64,000 nt of DNA from Streptomyces composti (lineage in GTDB: Bacteria > Actinomycetota > Actinomycetes > Streptomycetales > Streptomycetaceae). Of the stretch, positions 51,423 through 62,563 are shown one piece after another. Under the pieces are notes generated by a model. The model was not told the origin of the DNA. It did not search any database and saw only the letters and a program-made list of their open reading frames with translations. Every line of letters starts with the position of its first letter. The stretch's first letter is position 1. The stretch spans positions 1-64,000 of the forward strand of contig NZ_JAATEM010000036.1 in assembly GCF_012034205.1 (NCBI RefSeq), given 5' to 3'. The translations under genes and the position numbers were made by a program.

Positions 51423-51447
51423 GGTCTGGGGGCTTTGCCCCCGGACC
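51423..51447 (+). terminator. hairpin with T tail before mreB
   Basis: GGTCTGGGGGC (51423-51433), loop TTT, GCCCCCGGACC (51437-51447; one G-T wobble), then TTTCT. It looks like an intrinsic terminator. Confidence 0.6.
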
Positions 51448-51668
51448 TTTCTGGCATATGCACGGCGTTCGGGGGAACGCATGCCCCCGATGGACCGTCT
51501 CCACAAGCAGCCGGAGACGCCATCTGATGACAATGGCGAAGACCCTCGCGCAGTGTTCGCGAAGGCGCGTCTACGATGGAAGCCTTCACGTCACCGCACC
51601 CACCTCGCCGACCTGAAAAGCCCTCAAAAGCTCGTGGGAAGGCCAGACGAATCCTGATGGGGAACTCA

Positions 51669-52688
51669 ATGTCGTTCATCGGCCGTGACATGGCTGTCGA
51701 CCTCGGGACCGCCAACACGCTGGTGTACGTCAGGGGTCGCGGGATCGTACTCAACGAGCCGTCCGTCGTCGCGATCAACACCAACACCGGTGGCATCCTC
51801 GCGGTCGGCGCCGAAGCGAAGAAGATGATCGGGCGCACGCCCGGCAACATCGTTGCCGTGCGTCCCCTGAAGGACGGTGTCATCGCCGACTTCGAGATCA
51901 CCGAGCGGATGCTCCGCTACTTCATCCTGAAGATCCACAAGCGGCGTTATCTGGCTCGCCCACGGGTCGTCGTCTGTGTGCCCTCGGGCATCACCGGCGT
52001 CGAGCGCCGTGCCGTCATCGAGGCGTCGTCCCAGGCCGGCGCCCGGCAGGTGCACATCATCGAGGAGCCCATGGCGGCGGCCATCGGCTCCGGGCTGCCG
52101 GTCCACGAGGCCACCGGCAACATGGTGGTGGACATCGGCGGCGGCACCACGGAGGTCGCGGTCATCTCCCTCGGCGGCATCGTCACCGCCCAGTCCATCC
52201 GGGTCGCGGGCGACGAGCTGGACAACGCGATCATCCAGCACGTCAAGAAGGAGTACTCGCTGCTGCTGGGTGAGCGGACGGCCGAACAGATCAAGATCAC
52301 GATCGGTTCGGCGTACGACCTCGATTCCGACGAGCACACCGAAATCAGAGGCCGGGACCTGGTGTCCGGGCTGCCCAAGACCGTCGTCATCTCGGCCGCC
52401 GAAGTCAGAAAGGCCATCGAGGAACCCGTCAACGCCATCGTGGACGCCGTCAAGACGACCCTCGACAAGTGCCCGCCGGAGCTGTCCGGGGACATCATGG
52501 ACCGGGGGATCGTGCTGACCGGCGGCGGCGCCCTGCTGCGCGGCCTGGACGAGCGGCTGCGCCGGGAGACCGGCATGCCCATCCACATCGCCGAGGACCC
52601 GCTGGACAGCGTCGCGCTGGGGTCCGGCAAGTGCGTCGAGGAGTTCGAGGCGCTGCAGCAGGTGCTCGACGCCCAGCCGCGCAGATGA
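51669..52688 (+). CDS. mreB: rod-shape determining actin homologue MreB
   Basis: A 339-residue actin-like ATPase that organises cell-wall synthesis. In Streptomyces it mainly serves spore-wall integrity. Nucleotide-binding motifs are MAVDLGTANTLVYVRGRGIV (phosphate 1), MVVDIGGGTTEVAVISLGGI (phosphate 2) and RGIVLTGGGALLRGLDERLR (adenosine). ATG 51669 (MSFIGRDMAVDLG) was chosen for GGGGA 5 nt upstream; an ATG four codons earlier is possible. It is the first gene of the mreBCD-pbp2-rodA cluster. Confidence 0.95.
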   Translation: MSFIGRDMAVDLGTANTLVYVRGRGIVLNEPSVVAINTNTGGILAVGAEAKKMIGRTPGNIVAVRPLKDGVIADFEITERMLRYFILKIHKRRYLARPRVVVCVPSGITGVERRAVIEASSQAGARQVHIIEEPMAAAIGSGLPVHEATGNMVVDIGGGTTEVAVISLGGIVTAQSIRVAGDELDNAIIQHVKKEYSLLLGERTAEQIKITIGSAYDLDSDEHTEIRGRDLVSGLPKTVVISAAEVRKAIEEPVNAIVDAVKTTLDKCPPELSGDIMDRGIVLTGGGALLRGLDERLRRETGMPIHIAEDPLDSVALGSGKCVEEFEALQQVLDAQPRR

Positions 52689-52818
52689 CACAACGTTTCG
52701 ATTCCGCCGTACGGGACGATCACCTCTCGTACGGCGGATCGTTGATATAGAGACATAAGCTCATCTCAACCACCGTTCCCGACACCCGCCTACGACGAGG
52801 AAGGCACGGCCGCCGCAC

Positions 52819-53760
52819 GTGAGGGACACGAAAGAGAGCCGGCTGCTCCTGGTGCTGCTGATCGCCATCGCGTTCGCTTTGATCACGGTGGACATCCGCG
52901 GCGGAGAGGATTCGCCGGTCGACGGTGCCCGGCAGGCCGCCGCATCCGTCTTCGGCCCCATCGAGAACGGGGTGTCCAGCGCGGTCGATCCCATCGGCAA
53001 CGCCGTCTCCGCCGTCCGCGAGTCCGGTGACCGGCACGACCGGCTCGCCGAACTGGAGCGGGAGAACGCCGCCCTCAAGGCCGAGCTCGGCAGCGACGAC
53101 CGCGACCGCAGCCGCCTCAAGCAGCTCGACAAGCTCCTCGGGGTCGCCGGCAAGGGCCAGTACGGCATCAAGGGCGCCCAGGTCATCGCCATCGGCGCGG
53201 CCCAGGGCTTCTCCTGGACCATCACCATCGACGTCGGCGCCGGCGACGGCATCGAACGCGACATGACCGTGATCAACGGCGACGGACTCGTCGGCCGGGT
53301 CACCACCGTCGGCCCCAGCACCTCCACCGTGCTGCTCGCCAGCGACCCCGACTTCACCGTCGGCACCCGCATGGAGGGCAGCGACGAACTCGGCTTCGCC
53401 TCAGGACAGGGCGACCGTCCGCTGCGCGTCGAACTGCTCAACGGCAAGGCCGAGGTCAAGAAGGGCGACCGCCTGGTCACCTTCGGCTCGCAGGCCGACA
53501 AGCCGTTCGTGCCCGGGGTGCCCGTCGGCGTCGTCTCCCGCGTCGACCCCTCCGGCGGCGACCTGACCCGCACCCTCTACGTCACCCCGTACGTCAGCTT
53601 CAGCAAGCTCGACGTCGTCGGGGTCGTCGTCCAGGCGCCCGAGAAGGACCCGCGCGACACGGTGCTGCCCGAGAAGCCCAAGCCGACGCCCACGCCGACC
53701 GTGACGGTGACCGTCACCCCGTCCGCCCCCGCCGACGACCAGTACCAACCCGAGCAGTAG
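52819..53760 (+). CDS. mreC: rod shape-determining protein MreC
   Basis: A 313-residue extracytoplasmic scaffold of the elongation complex. The N-terminal membrane helix is at about 6-25 (SRLLLVLLIAIAFALITVDI). A coiled-coil runs about 70-110 (DRLAELERENAALKAELGSD). The beta-barrel MreC domain (about 125-275) includes AQGFSWTITIDVGAGDGIER and GRVTTVGPSTSTVLLASDPD. A Pro/Thr-rich tail follows (PTPTPTVTVTVTPSAP). The GTG start has GAGGAAGG upstream. It lies between mreB and mreD, 9 nt before mreD, and links MreB inside to PBP2 outside. Confidence 0.93.
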   Translation: MRDTKESRLLLVLLIAIAFALITVDIRGGEDSPVDGARQAAASVFGPIENGVSSAVDPIGNAVSAVRESGDRHDRLAELERENAALKAELGSDDRDRSRLKQLDKLLGVAGKGQYGIKGAQVIAIGAAQGFSWTITIDVGAGDGIERDMTVINGDGLVGRVTTVGPSTSTVLLASDPDFTVGTRMEGSDELGFASGQGDRPLRVELLNGKAEVKKGDRLVTFGSQADKPFVPGVPVGVVSRVDPSGGDLTRTLYVTPYVSFSKLDVVGVVVQAPEKDPRDTVLPEKPKPTPTPTVTVTVTPSAPADDQYQPEQ

Positions 53761-53769
53761 GAGCTGCAC

Positions 53770-54444
53770 ATGCGCGTCAACCGGATCCTGCTGTCCAGCT
53801 CGCTGATCGTCGTCGCCCTGGTCGTGCAGGTCACCGTGCTCGCCCGGCTCCACCTCCCGGGCGCCGTGCCGGACCTGCTGCTGCTCACCGTCCTCGGTCT
53901 CGCCCTGGTCTACGGCCACGTCGGCGGTGCCCTGATCGGCTTCTTCGCCGGGCTCCTCGCCGACCTCGCCCCGCCCGCCGACCACGCCGCCGGCCGCTAC
54001 GCCCTCGTGCTGTGCGTCATCGGCTACCTCGCCGGGCTCGTCAAGCCCGAGACCGGCCAGGTGAAGTCCGCCTCGGGACCGATGGCCGTGGTGGTCGCCG
54101 CCGCGCTCGGCTCCACCCTGCTCTACGCCGGTGTCGGTGCCCTGGTCGGCGACACCGCCGCCCGCCATGTGGGCCTCGGCAGCCTGCTGTTCACCGCCGC
54201 CCTCTACGACCTGCTGCTCGCGCCGTTCGTGGTCCCCGGCGTCATGGCACTCGCCCGCCGCGCCGAGAACGACCCCCTCGCCGACACCAGCTCCACCAAG
54301 GCCGGCGACATCTCCTCCGGCTGGCTGGCCGGCGGCACCGGGCTGCGCATCGGCGGCCAGCGCGGCAACGGCGGCCTGCGGGCCAGGGCCGCCCGGGCCC
54401 GGGTCGCCCGCGCCGGACGCATCAAGGGGGTCAAGCGCCTGTGA
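53770..54444 (+). CDS. mreD: rod shape-determining protein MreD
   Basis: A 224-residue membrane protein with about five or six helices (LLSSSLIVVALVVQVTVLAR, LLTVLGLALVYGHVGGALIG and others) and a basic, Gly/Arg-rich cytoplasmic tail of about 50 residues. MreD partners MreC and PBP2 in the elongation complex. The C-terminal basic tail is longer than in most bacterial MreD proteins. ATG 53770 follows AGGAGC. There are 163 nt to pbp2 with no obvious terminator, so it remains in the operon. Confidence 0.92.
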   Translation: MRVNRILLSSSLIVVALVVQVTVLARLHLPGAVPDLLLLTVLGLALVYGHVGGALIGFFAGLLADLAPPADHAAGRYALVLCVIGYLAGLVKPETGQVKSASGPMAVVVAAALGSTLLYAGVGALVGDTAARHVGLGSLLFTAALYDLLLAPFVVPGVMALARRAENDPLADTSSTKAGDISSGWLAGGTGLRIGGQRGNGGLRARAARARVARAGRIKGVKRL

Positions 54445-54607
54445 CCTCGGCGAAGTTCACCCGGACGTGTGAGCGGGGCTGGAACCCGGCCGGGCGGCCG
54501 GGCCGTTCATCACTCGTACGCGGCCGCTCACGCGTGCGAACCCAGCCGCAGGACGGGCGGGCCGCGGTGGCACGAGCGACCAGGACGTCGAGAGGGGGAG
54601 GAACCAG

Positions 54608-56917
54608 GTGACCAACATTCCCGAGACCGGCCGCAGCCCACGCGTGCAGATCCGGCTCATCGTCATCCAGGTCCTCGTCCTCTCCCTCCTCGGCACCCTC
54701 GGCGGCCGGCTGTGGTACCTCCAGATCCGCGAGGGCGACCAGTACGCCAAGGAGGCCTCCGGCAACCACGTCCAGCAGGTCGTCCAGCCCGCCGTGCGCG
54801 GCTCCATCCTCGACGCCCGCGGAGTGCCCCTCGCGGACAACGAGACCCGGCTCGTCGTCTCCGCCTCCCGCACCGAGCTGATGAAGATGAAGGACGACGG
54901 CAAGGCGGTCCTCACCAAGCTCGCCAAGGTCCTCGGCATGACCCCCAAGGAGGTCATGGAGAAAGTCCGGCTGTGCGACGCCAAGACCCCCCAGCCCTGC
55001 TGGAACGGCTCGCCCTACCAGCCCATCCCCATCACCGACGAGGCCACCCCCAAGCAGGCCCTGCAGATCCGCGAACGCGCCGAGGACTTCCCCGGCATCA
55101 CCGCCGAACCGCAGGCCGTGCGCCGCTACCCGGCACCCGGCAAGGCCAACACCGCCCAGGTCCTCGGCTACCTCTCGCCCGTCACCGACGAGGAGATCAA
55201 GGAGGCCCAGGACACCGACTCGCCCTACCTGCGCTCCGACATGGTCGGCCGCTCCGGGCTCGAGCGGCAGTACGACAAGCAGCTGCGCGGCAAGGCCGGC
55301 GTCACCCGCTACGAGGTCGACAACCTCGGCCGCGTCCTCGGCAAGGCCCAGTCCGACCCGGCCGAGCCCGGCGCCAACCTCGTCACCAGCATCGACGCCC
55401 GCGTCCAGCGCGTCGCCGAGTACCAGCTCGACTGGGCGATGAAGGAAGCGCGCAAGGTCCACGACCGCAACACCGGCACCAACTACAAGGCCGACTCCGG
55501 TGCCGTCGTGGTGATGGAGGCCAAGACCGGCCGCATCGTCGCCATGGCGTCCAACCCGGCCTACGACCCCAACGTCTGGGTCGGCGGCATCTCCTCCAAG
55601 GACTACGCCAAGCTCACCGGCAAGAAGAGCAACTACCCGCTGCTCAACCGCGCCATCCAGGGCCAGTCCGCCCCCGGCTCCGTCTTCAAGGTCATCCCGA
55701 CCGCCGCGGCCATCCGGGCCGGCTACTCCTTCGAGGGCCCCTACAACTGCTCCAGCTCGTACTCCATCGGCGGCCAGGTCTTCAAGAACTTCGAGTCCCA
55801 GAACCACGGCCCGATCAGCCTCGGCCGCGCCCTCGAGGTCTCCTGCGACACCGTCTTCTACCGCCTCTCCCACGAGGAGTGGAAGCGCGACGGCGGCAAC
55901 AAGCCCAAGAAGAACCCCAACGACTGGTTCTACAAGACCGCGCACGATTTCGGCCTCGGCCAGAAGACCGGCATCGACCTGCCCAACGAGGTCAGCGGCC
56001 GCGTCCCCGACCGCCAGTGGAAGAAGGACTACTGGAAGGCCAACAAGGACGCCTGGTGCAAGACCGGCAAGAAGAACGGCAGCTACGCCGAGCGCATCGC
56101 CTACGAGAACTGCCTCGAGGGCAACAGGCTGCGCGCCGGTGACTCCGTCAACTACTCCATCGGCCAGGGCGACACCCTCGTCACCCCCATCCAGATGGCC
56201 ACCATCTACGCCGCCCTCTCCAACGGCGGCACGCTGTACGACCCCACCATCGGCAAGGCCGTCATCAGCCCCGACGGCAGGACCGTCACCGAGATCAAGC
56301 CCAAGGCGCACGGCAAGCTCCCGGTGTCCAAGAAGACCCTCAAGGCCATCGACGGCGCCCTCGAGGGCGTCGCCACCCGCGGTACGGCCGCCTGGCGCTT
56401 CGGCGGCTGGCCGCAGGACAAGATCCCGATGCACGCCAAGACCGGTACGGCCGAGGTCTACGGCAAGCAGACCACCTCCTGGTTCACCACCTACACCGAG
56501 GACTACGCGGTCGTCATGACGATCTCCCAGGGTGGTACCGGCTCCGGCGCCTCGGGCCCCGCCGTGCGCAACATCTACAACGCGCTCTACGGCGTCACCG
56601 AGGACGGCAAGATCGACAAGAAGAAGGCACTGCTGCCCGAGCCGCAGAAGAGCCTGCCCAAGGTCAAGGCGGACGGCACCATCAAGTCCCCCAAGATCCC
56701 CAAGGACCCCGCCAAGACGGCCCAGCCGTCCCCCGACGCCTCGGCCGACCCGCCCGCGGACGACCAGGGCGACCCCGCCGACCAGCAGGGGGCCACCGTC
56801 CCCTCACCCGAGGCCGGCAACCGCGACACCCGCCGCCGGCGGCGCCGTGGCGGCGGCCGCCCGCGTCGCGCCGCACGCAGGCCCCGCACCACCGCCACCC
56901 GGAGGGCCGTCACATGA
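54608..56917 (+). CDS. mrdA: penicillin-binding protein 2 (class B transpeptidase)
   Basis: A 769-residue monofunctional transpeptidase. The N-terminal membrane helix is at about 12-30 (IVIQVLVLSLLGTLGGRLWY), followed by the pedestal domain. The transpeptidase domain has the SxxK nucleophile in GQSAPGSVFKVIPTAA, SCD in ALEVSCDTVFYRLS and KTG in HAKTGTAEVYGKQTTS. The C-terminal 120 residues are Asp/Pro-rich and then strongly basic (RRRRRGGGRPRRAARRPRTT), unlike a standard PBP2. GTG 54608 follows GGGGGAGG. It overlaps rodA by 4 nt (ATGA), so the two are translationally coupled. Confidence 0.94.
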   Translation: MTNIPETGRSPRVQIRLIVIQVLVLSLLGTLGGRLWYLQIREGDQYAKEASGNHVQQVVQPAVRGSILDARGVPLADNETRLVVSASRTELMKMKDDGKAVLTKLAKVLGMTPKEVMEKVRLCDAKTPQPCWNGSPYQPIPITDEATPKQALQIRERAEDFPGITAEPQAVRRYPAPGKANTAQVLGYLSPVTDEEIKEAQDTDSPYLRSDMVGRSGLERQYDKQLRGKAGVTRYEVDNLGRVLGKAQSDPAEPGANLVTSIDARVQRVAEYQLDWAMKEARKVHDRNTGTNYKADSGAVVVMEAKTGRIVAMASNPAYDPNVWVGGISSKDYAKLTGKKSNYPLLNRAIQGQSAPGSVFKVIPTAAAIRAGYSFEGPYNCSSSYSIGGQVFKNFESQNHGPISLGRALEVSCDTVFYRLSHEEWKRDGGNKPKKNPNDWFYKTAHDFGLGQKTGIDLPNEVSGRVPDRQWKKDYWKANKDAWCKTGKKNGSYAERIAYENCLEGNRLRAGDSVNYSIGQGDTLVTPIQMATIYAALSNGGTLYDPTIGKAVISPDGRTVTEIKPKAHGKLPVSKKTLKAIDGALEGVATRGTAAWRFGGWPQDKIPMHAKTGTAEVYGKQTTSWFTTYTEDYAVVMTISQGGTGSGASGPAVRNIYNALYGVTEDGKIDKKKALLPEPQKSLPKVKADGTIKSPKIPKDPAKTAQPSPDASADPPADDQGDPADQQGATVPSPEAGNRDTRRRRRRGGGRPRRAARRPRTTATRRAVT

Positions 56918-58116
56918 CCGGCGGAGTCAACAGCTTCCAGGTCTCCGGCTACGGGCCCAAGCGCTCCGGCTGGACCCGGCTCCTCGCCCGTGACTCCCTG
57001 GTCCGGCGCCTCGACTGGCCGATACTGCTCTCCGCGCTCGTCCTGTCGCTGCTCGGCTCCCTGCTGGTCTACTCGGCCACCCGCAACCGCACCGAGCTCA
57101 ACCAGGGCGACCCGTACTACTTCCTCGTACGGCACCTGCTGAACACCGGCATCGGAGTGGCCCTGATGATCGGGGCGCTCTGGCTCGGCCACCGCGCCCT
57201 GCGCACCGCCGTGCCCGTCCTCTACGGCGCGTCCGTCTTCCTCATCCTGCTGGTGCTCACCCCGCTGGGCTCCACCATCAACGGCGCCCACTCCTGGATC
57301 AAGCTGCCCGGCGGCTTCTCCCTCCAGCCCTCGGAGTTCGTGAAGCTCACGATCATCCTGGGCATGGCGATGCTGCTCGCCACCCGCGTCGACGCCGGCG
57401 ACAGGCAGTACCCCGACCACCGCACGGTCCTGCAGGCCCTCGGCCTCGCCGTCGTGCCCATGATCATCGTCATGCTGATGCCCGACCTCGGCACCGTCAT
57501 GGTGATGGCCGTCATCGTGCTCGGCGTGCTGCTCGCCTCCGGCGCCTCCAACCGCTGGGTCTTCGGCCTGATCAGCGCCGGAGCCGTCGGCGCGGTCACC
57601 GTCTGGCAGCTCGGCATTCTCGACGACTACCAGATCAACCGGTTCGCCGCCTTCGCCAACCCCGAGCTCGACCCGGCCGGCGTCGGCTACAACACCAACC
57701 AGGCCCGCATCGCCATCGGCTCCGGCGGACTCACCGGCGCAGGCCTCTTCAACGGCCACCAGACCACCGGCCAGTTCGTCCCCGAGCAGCAGACCGACTT
57801 CGTCTTCACCGTCGCCGGTGAGGAACTCGGCTTCGTCGGCGGCGGACTGATCCTCCTGCTGCTCGGCATCATCCTGTGGCGCGCCTGCCGCATCGCCCGC
57901 GACACCCCCGACCTGTACAGCACGATCGTCGCCGCCGGCATCGTCGCCTGGTTCGCCTTCCAGACGTTCGAGAACATCGGCATGACCCTCGGCATCATGC
58001 CCGTCACCGGTCTGCCCCTGCCGTTCGTCTCCTACGGCGGCACCTCGATGTTCGCCGTCTGGATGGCCGTCGGACTGCTGCAGTCCATCCGCCTGCAGAG
58101 ACCCCTCTCCGCCTAG
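56914..58116 (+). CDS. rodA: SEDS peptidoglycan polymerase RodA
   Basis: A 400-residue SEDS-family glycosyltransferase with about ten membrane helices. It polymerises lipid II together with the upstream PBP2. SEDS signatures are GGFSLQPSEFVKLTIILGMA, PDLGTVMVMAVIVLGVLLAS, FVPEQQTDFVFTVAGEELGF and GLPLPFVSYGGTSMFAVWMA. The gene is called sfr in S. coelicolor. It starts inside the pbp2 stop (ATGA overlap). It is the last gene of the shape operon and is followed by a hairpin with a 10-bp stem. Confidence 0.94.
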   Translation: MTGGVNSFQVSGYGPKRSGWTRLLARDSLVRRLDWPILLSALVLSLLGSLLVYSATRNRTELNQGDPYYFLVRHLLNTGIGVALMIGALWLGHRALRTAVPVLYGASVFLILLVLTPLGSTINGAHSWIKLPGGFSLQPSEFVKLTIILGMAMLLATRVDAGDRQYPDHRTVLQALGLAVVPMIIVMLMPDLGTVMVMAVIVLGVLLASGASNRWVFGLISAGAVGAVTVWQLGILDDYQINRFAAFANPELDPAGVGYNTNQARIAIGSGGLTGAGLFNGHQTTGQFVPEQQTDFVFTVAGEELGFVGGGLILLLLGIILWRACRIARDTPDLYSTIVAAGIVAWFAFQTFENIGMTLGIMPVTGLPLPFVSYGGTSMFAVWMAVGLLQSIRLQRPLSA

Positions 58117-58160
58117 GGCCCGTCTGCCGGATCGTGCCGGTTCGTGCCCCGGTACGGGGA

Positions 58161-58184
58161 GGCAGGGGGAACGCTCCCCCTGCC
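58161..58184 (+). terminator. mre-rodA operon terminator
   Basis: GGCAGGGGGA (58161-58170), loop ACGC, TCCCCCTGCC (58175-58184). Confidence 0.6.
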
Positions 58185-58215
58185 GCTCCGTACCCGGGCC
58201 GACTAAATTCGGTGC

Positions 58216-59844
58216 ATGGCGGACACCAAGCGTGAGATCGAGCGGAAGTACGAGATCCAGGACACCGCACTGCCCGAGCTCGGCGGCATCCCGGGCGTCG
58301 CCTCCGTCCACGACAAGGGCGTCACCCACCTCGACGCCACCTACTACGACACCGCCGACCAACGCCTCAGCTCCGCCTCCCTCACTCTGCGCCGCCGCAC
58401 CGGCGGCACCGACGAGGGCTGGCACCTGAAGTTCCCGGTCGCCCCCGGAGTGCGCGACGAGGTCCGCGCCCCGCTCTCCGACGAACTCCCCGAGGGCCTC
58501 GCCCGGCTCGTCCGCTCCCGCGTACGCCACCACGAGCTGCGGCCCGTGATCCGGCTGCGCTCCGACCGCGACGTACGCCACCTTCTCGATCCCTCGGGAC
58601 GGCTCCTCGCCGAGGTCAGCCTCGACCGCGTCCACGCCGAACGCCTCACCGGTGACGGCGGCACCGCCCGATGGACCGAGATCGAGGTCGAGCTCGCCGA
58701 CGAGGGTGACCCCGCCTTCCTCGACACGGTCGAGGACCACCTGCGCAAGGCCGGCGCCACACCCTCGGCCTCCGCTTCCAAGCTCGCCCGGGCCCTGGCC
58801 GAGACCGCCCCCGCCGGCTCCCCGGCCGCAGCCGCCACCCGGGCACCCGCATCGCCCGCCGCCCCCGCCACCACCTCCGCTCCCGCCCCGGCCTCCGCTC
58901 CCGCCACCGCCCCCGAACGCAAGAAGCGCAAGCAGCCGGAGGCCGGCGCGCCCGTCACCGCCGGCGACCACGTCCTCGCCTACATCCGCGAACAGCGCGA
59001 CGCCCTCGTCGACCTCGACCCGGCCGTCCGCCAGGACGTCCCCGACTCCGTGCACCGCATGCGCGTCGCCACCCGCCGGCTGCGCAGCACCTTCCGCTCC
59101 TTCCGCAGCGTCCTGGACCGCGAGGTCACCGACCCCATCGCCGCCGACCTGAAGTGGCTCGCCGCTGAACTGGGCCTCGACCGCGACCAGGAGGTCATCG
59201 CCGAGCGTCTGCGCACCGCCCTCGACGAGCTGCCCGGCACCCTCGTCCACGGCCCCGTCCGCGAGCGGATCGCCGCCTGGTCCGAGGCCGGCCACAGCGG
59301 GGCCCACGGCCACGTGACCGCCATCCTCGACTCCCGCCGCTACCTCACCCTCCTCGACACCCTCGACGCCCTGCTCACCGACCCGCCGCTGCGCAAGAAG
59401 GCCGCCGCAGAGCCGGGCAAGGTGCTGGCCGCCGCCGTCCGCAAGGACCTCGACAAGCTCTCCGCGCTGATCGACCGGGCCGTCGACCTGCCGCCGGGAC
59501 CCGACCGCGACACCGCACTGCACGAGGCCCGCAAGAAGACCAAGCGCACCCGCTACGCGGCCGAGGCCGCCGCCCCCGCCCTCGGCACCCCGGCGACCGG
59601 CCTGGTCAAGGCGATGAAGTCCCTCCAGACCCTGCTGGGCGACCACCAGGACAGCGTCATGGCCCGCCGCGCCCTCACCGAACTCGCCGCCGTCGCCCAC
59701 GCGGCCGGCGAGAGCACCTTCACCTACGGCCTCCTCTACGGCCGCGAGGAGCGGCGCGCGGAGATCGCGGAGACCGAGCTGCCGCGGATGTGGGAGTCCA
59801 TGCGGACGTCGCTGGGCAAAGCGGTCGACCGGATGGGCAAGTAG
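58216..59844 (+). CDS. CYTH and CHAD domain protein
   Basis: A 542-residue protein. The N-terminal CYTH triphosphate tunnel domain (1-200) begins with the ExExK motif in REIERKYEI; YDTADQRLSSASLTLRRRTG and ELRPVIRLRSDRDVRHLL follow. An Ala/Pro linker is followed by a CHAD helical domain (about 255-535) rich in conserved His/Arg/Lys (DSVHRMRVATRRLRSTFRSF, LHEARKKTKRTRYAAEAAAP, LGDHQDSVMARRALTELAAV). Such proteins bind or act on inorganic polyphosphate or triphosphate. TAAATT at 58204-58209 lies 6 nt before the ATG, so the transcript is probably leaderless. Confidence 0.9.
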   Translation: MADTKREIERKYEIQDTALPELGGIPGVASVHDKGVTHLDATYYDTADQRLSSASLTLRRRTGGTDEGWHLKFPVAPGVRDEVRAPLSDELPEGLARLVRSRVRHHELRPVIRLRSDRDVRHLLDPSGRLLAEVSLDRVHAERLTGDGGTARWTEIEVELADEGDPAFLDTVEDHLRKAGATPSASASKLARALAETAPAGSPAAAATRAPASPAAPATTSAPAPASAPATAPERKKRKQPEAGAPVTAGDHVLAYIREQRDALVDLDPAVRQDVPDSVHRMRVATRRLRSTFRSFRSVLDREVTDPIAADLKWLAAELGLDRDQEVIAERLRTALDELPGTLVHGPVRERIAAWSEAGHSGAHGHVTAILDSRRYLTLLDTLDALLTDPPLRKKAAAEPGKVLAAAVRKDLDKLSALIDRAVDLPPGPDRDTALHEARKKTKRTRYAAEAAAPALGTPATGLVKAMKSLQTLLGDHQDSVMARRALTELAAVAHAAGESTFTYGLLYGREERRAEIAETELPRMWESMRTSLGKAVDRMGK

Positions 59845-60049
59845 CCCCGGCACGCGGACCCCGGCGCCCTCGCCGCCCGAACCGCCGGCCGGCCTGCCCT
59901 TGCGCTGGAACCCGGGCTCGCGCGACTGCCCTCCCCGACCGTGCGCTCTTGGTCCGTGCGGGGGACCCCCGGGTCCGCGTTAGGCTTGATGGTCACCCGT
60001 CCCCAGCCGCCGGCCGGGGCCCGCCCCCCAGCACACGAAGGTCAGCGAG

Positions 60050-62023
<1,974 letters not shown>

Positions 62024-62024
62024 G

Positions 62025-62414
62025 GTGCATGAGGCACTCAATCGGGTGATCGATGCCCTGGCGGGGGCGAGTGAGGACGAGGTGGCCGCTGCGTTGGCTG
62101 CTGTCGGGGCTTCGGGCCGTCGGCAGCCTCGGCCGCAGGAAGGGCCTCGGACCCTTCTGCCAGGCCCGGGAGGCCCCGCGGGCATCCACTCCAGAGGTGG
62201 AGTGGGTGTAGGGGCCTCTCGTCCGCCAGAGCAGCAGCTGGGCTGGTGTCGACGCCAGCCCAGGGGAGCTGGATGCGTGGGGACCGCGTGGCCTGTGTTG
62301 CGTCTCTTCCACGCTGAATCGAGACTGCGTTACAACCCTGTCTGCGATTTCAAGGCGGCTCGCTCCGCTCCCCGCGCGCGGTCCTCCCCCCGGCCGGGCC
62401 TGCGCTCCTGTTAA
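62025..62414 (+). CDS. short ORF of foreign-looking composition
   Basis: GTG 62025 lies one base after the radical SAM stop. The first 35 codons (HEALNRVIDALAGASEDEVA and AALAAVGASGRR) look like a real helical peptide but use codons rare in the core genes (CAT, AAT, GAT, GCT, TTG). After about 62140 the frame becomes low-complexity and is probably non-coding. I do not recognise it. It marks the entry to the accessory block. Confidence 0.3.
   Translation: MHEALNRVIDALAGASEDEVAAALAAVGASGRRQPRPQEGPRTLLPGPGGPAGIHSRGGVGVGASRPPEQQLGWCRRQPRGAGCVGTAWPVLRLFHAESRLRYNPVCDFKAARSAPRARSSPRPGLRSC
62240..62261. repeat. palindrome GGGCTGG-N8-CCAGCCC
   Basis: A 22-nt near-perfect palindrome (GGGCTGGTGTCGACGCCAGCCC) in the low-coding zone between the radical SAM gene and the Rep fragment. 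It may be part of a plasmid-type origin or a terminator. Confidence 0.3.
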
Positions 62415-62563
62415 TTTCAAGCAGATCCCTTGAATTTGGATCGCGCAATCGAATTGAGTTGACTCGGGAATTCTCCCAGTGCGGAGTTGAGGGCGTCCAT
62501 GTCGGCAGAACGAGTCACCCCTCTTCCGTGCTGCTCTGAATTCGCAACTTACTAGTCGGGGCA

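Larger units (their letters stand above)
51187..51668. other. ndk-mreB intergenic with palindromes
   Basis: No gene is seen in 482 bases. It holds short direct repeats (GGACGGACGCCCCGTG at 51187-51202 and a near copy after it), a 30-bp perfect palindrome and a second hairpin with a T-rich tail. The rest should contain the mreB promoters; mre expression is known to be growth- and sporulation-controlled in Streptomyces. Confidence 0.5.

Noticed and set aside
56587..59853. 1088-codon minus-strand frame opposite rodA and CYTH-CHAD
   Set aside because: Shadow frame with no family features; the plus-strand genes are solid.
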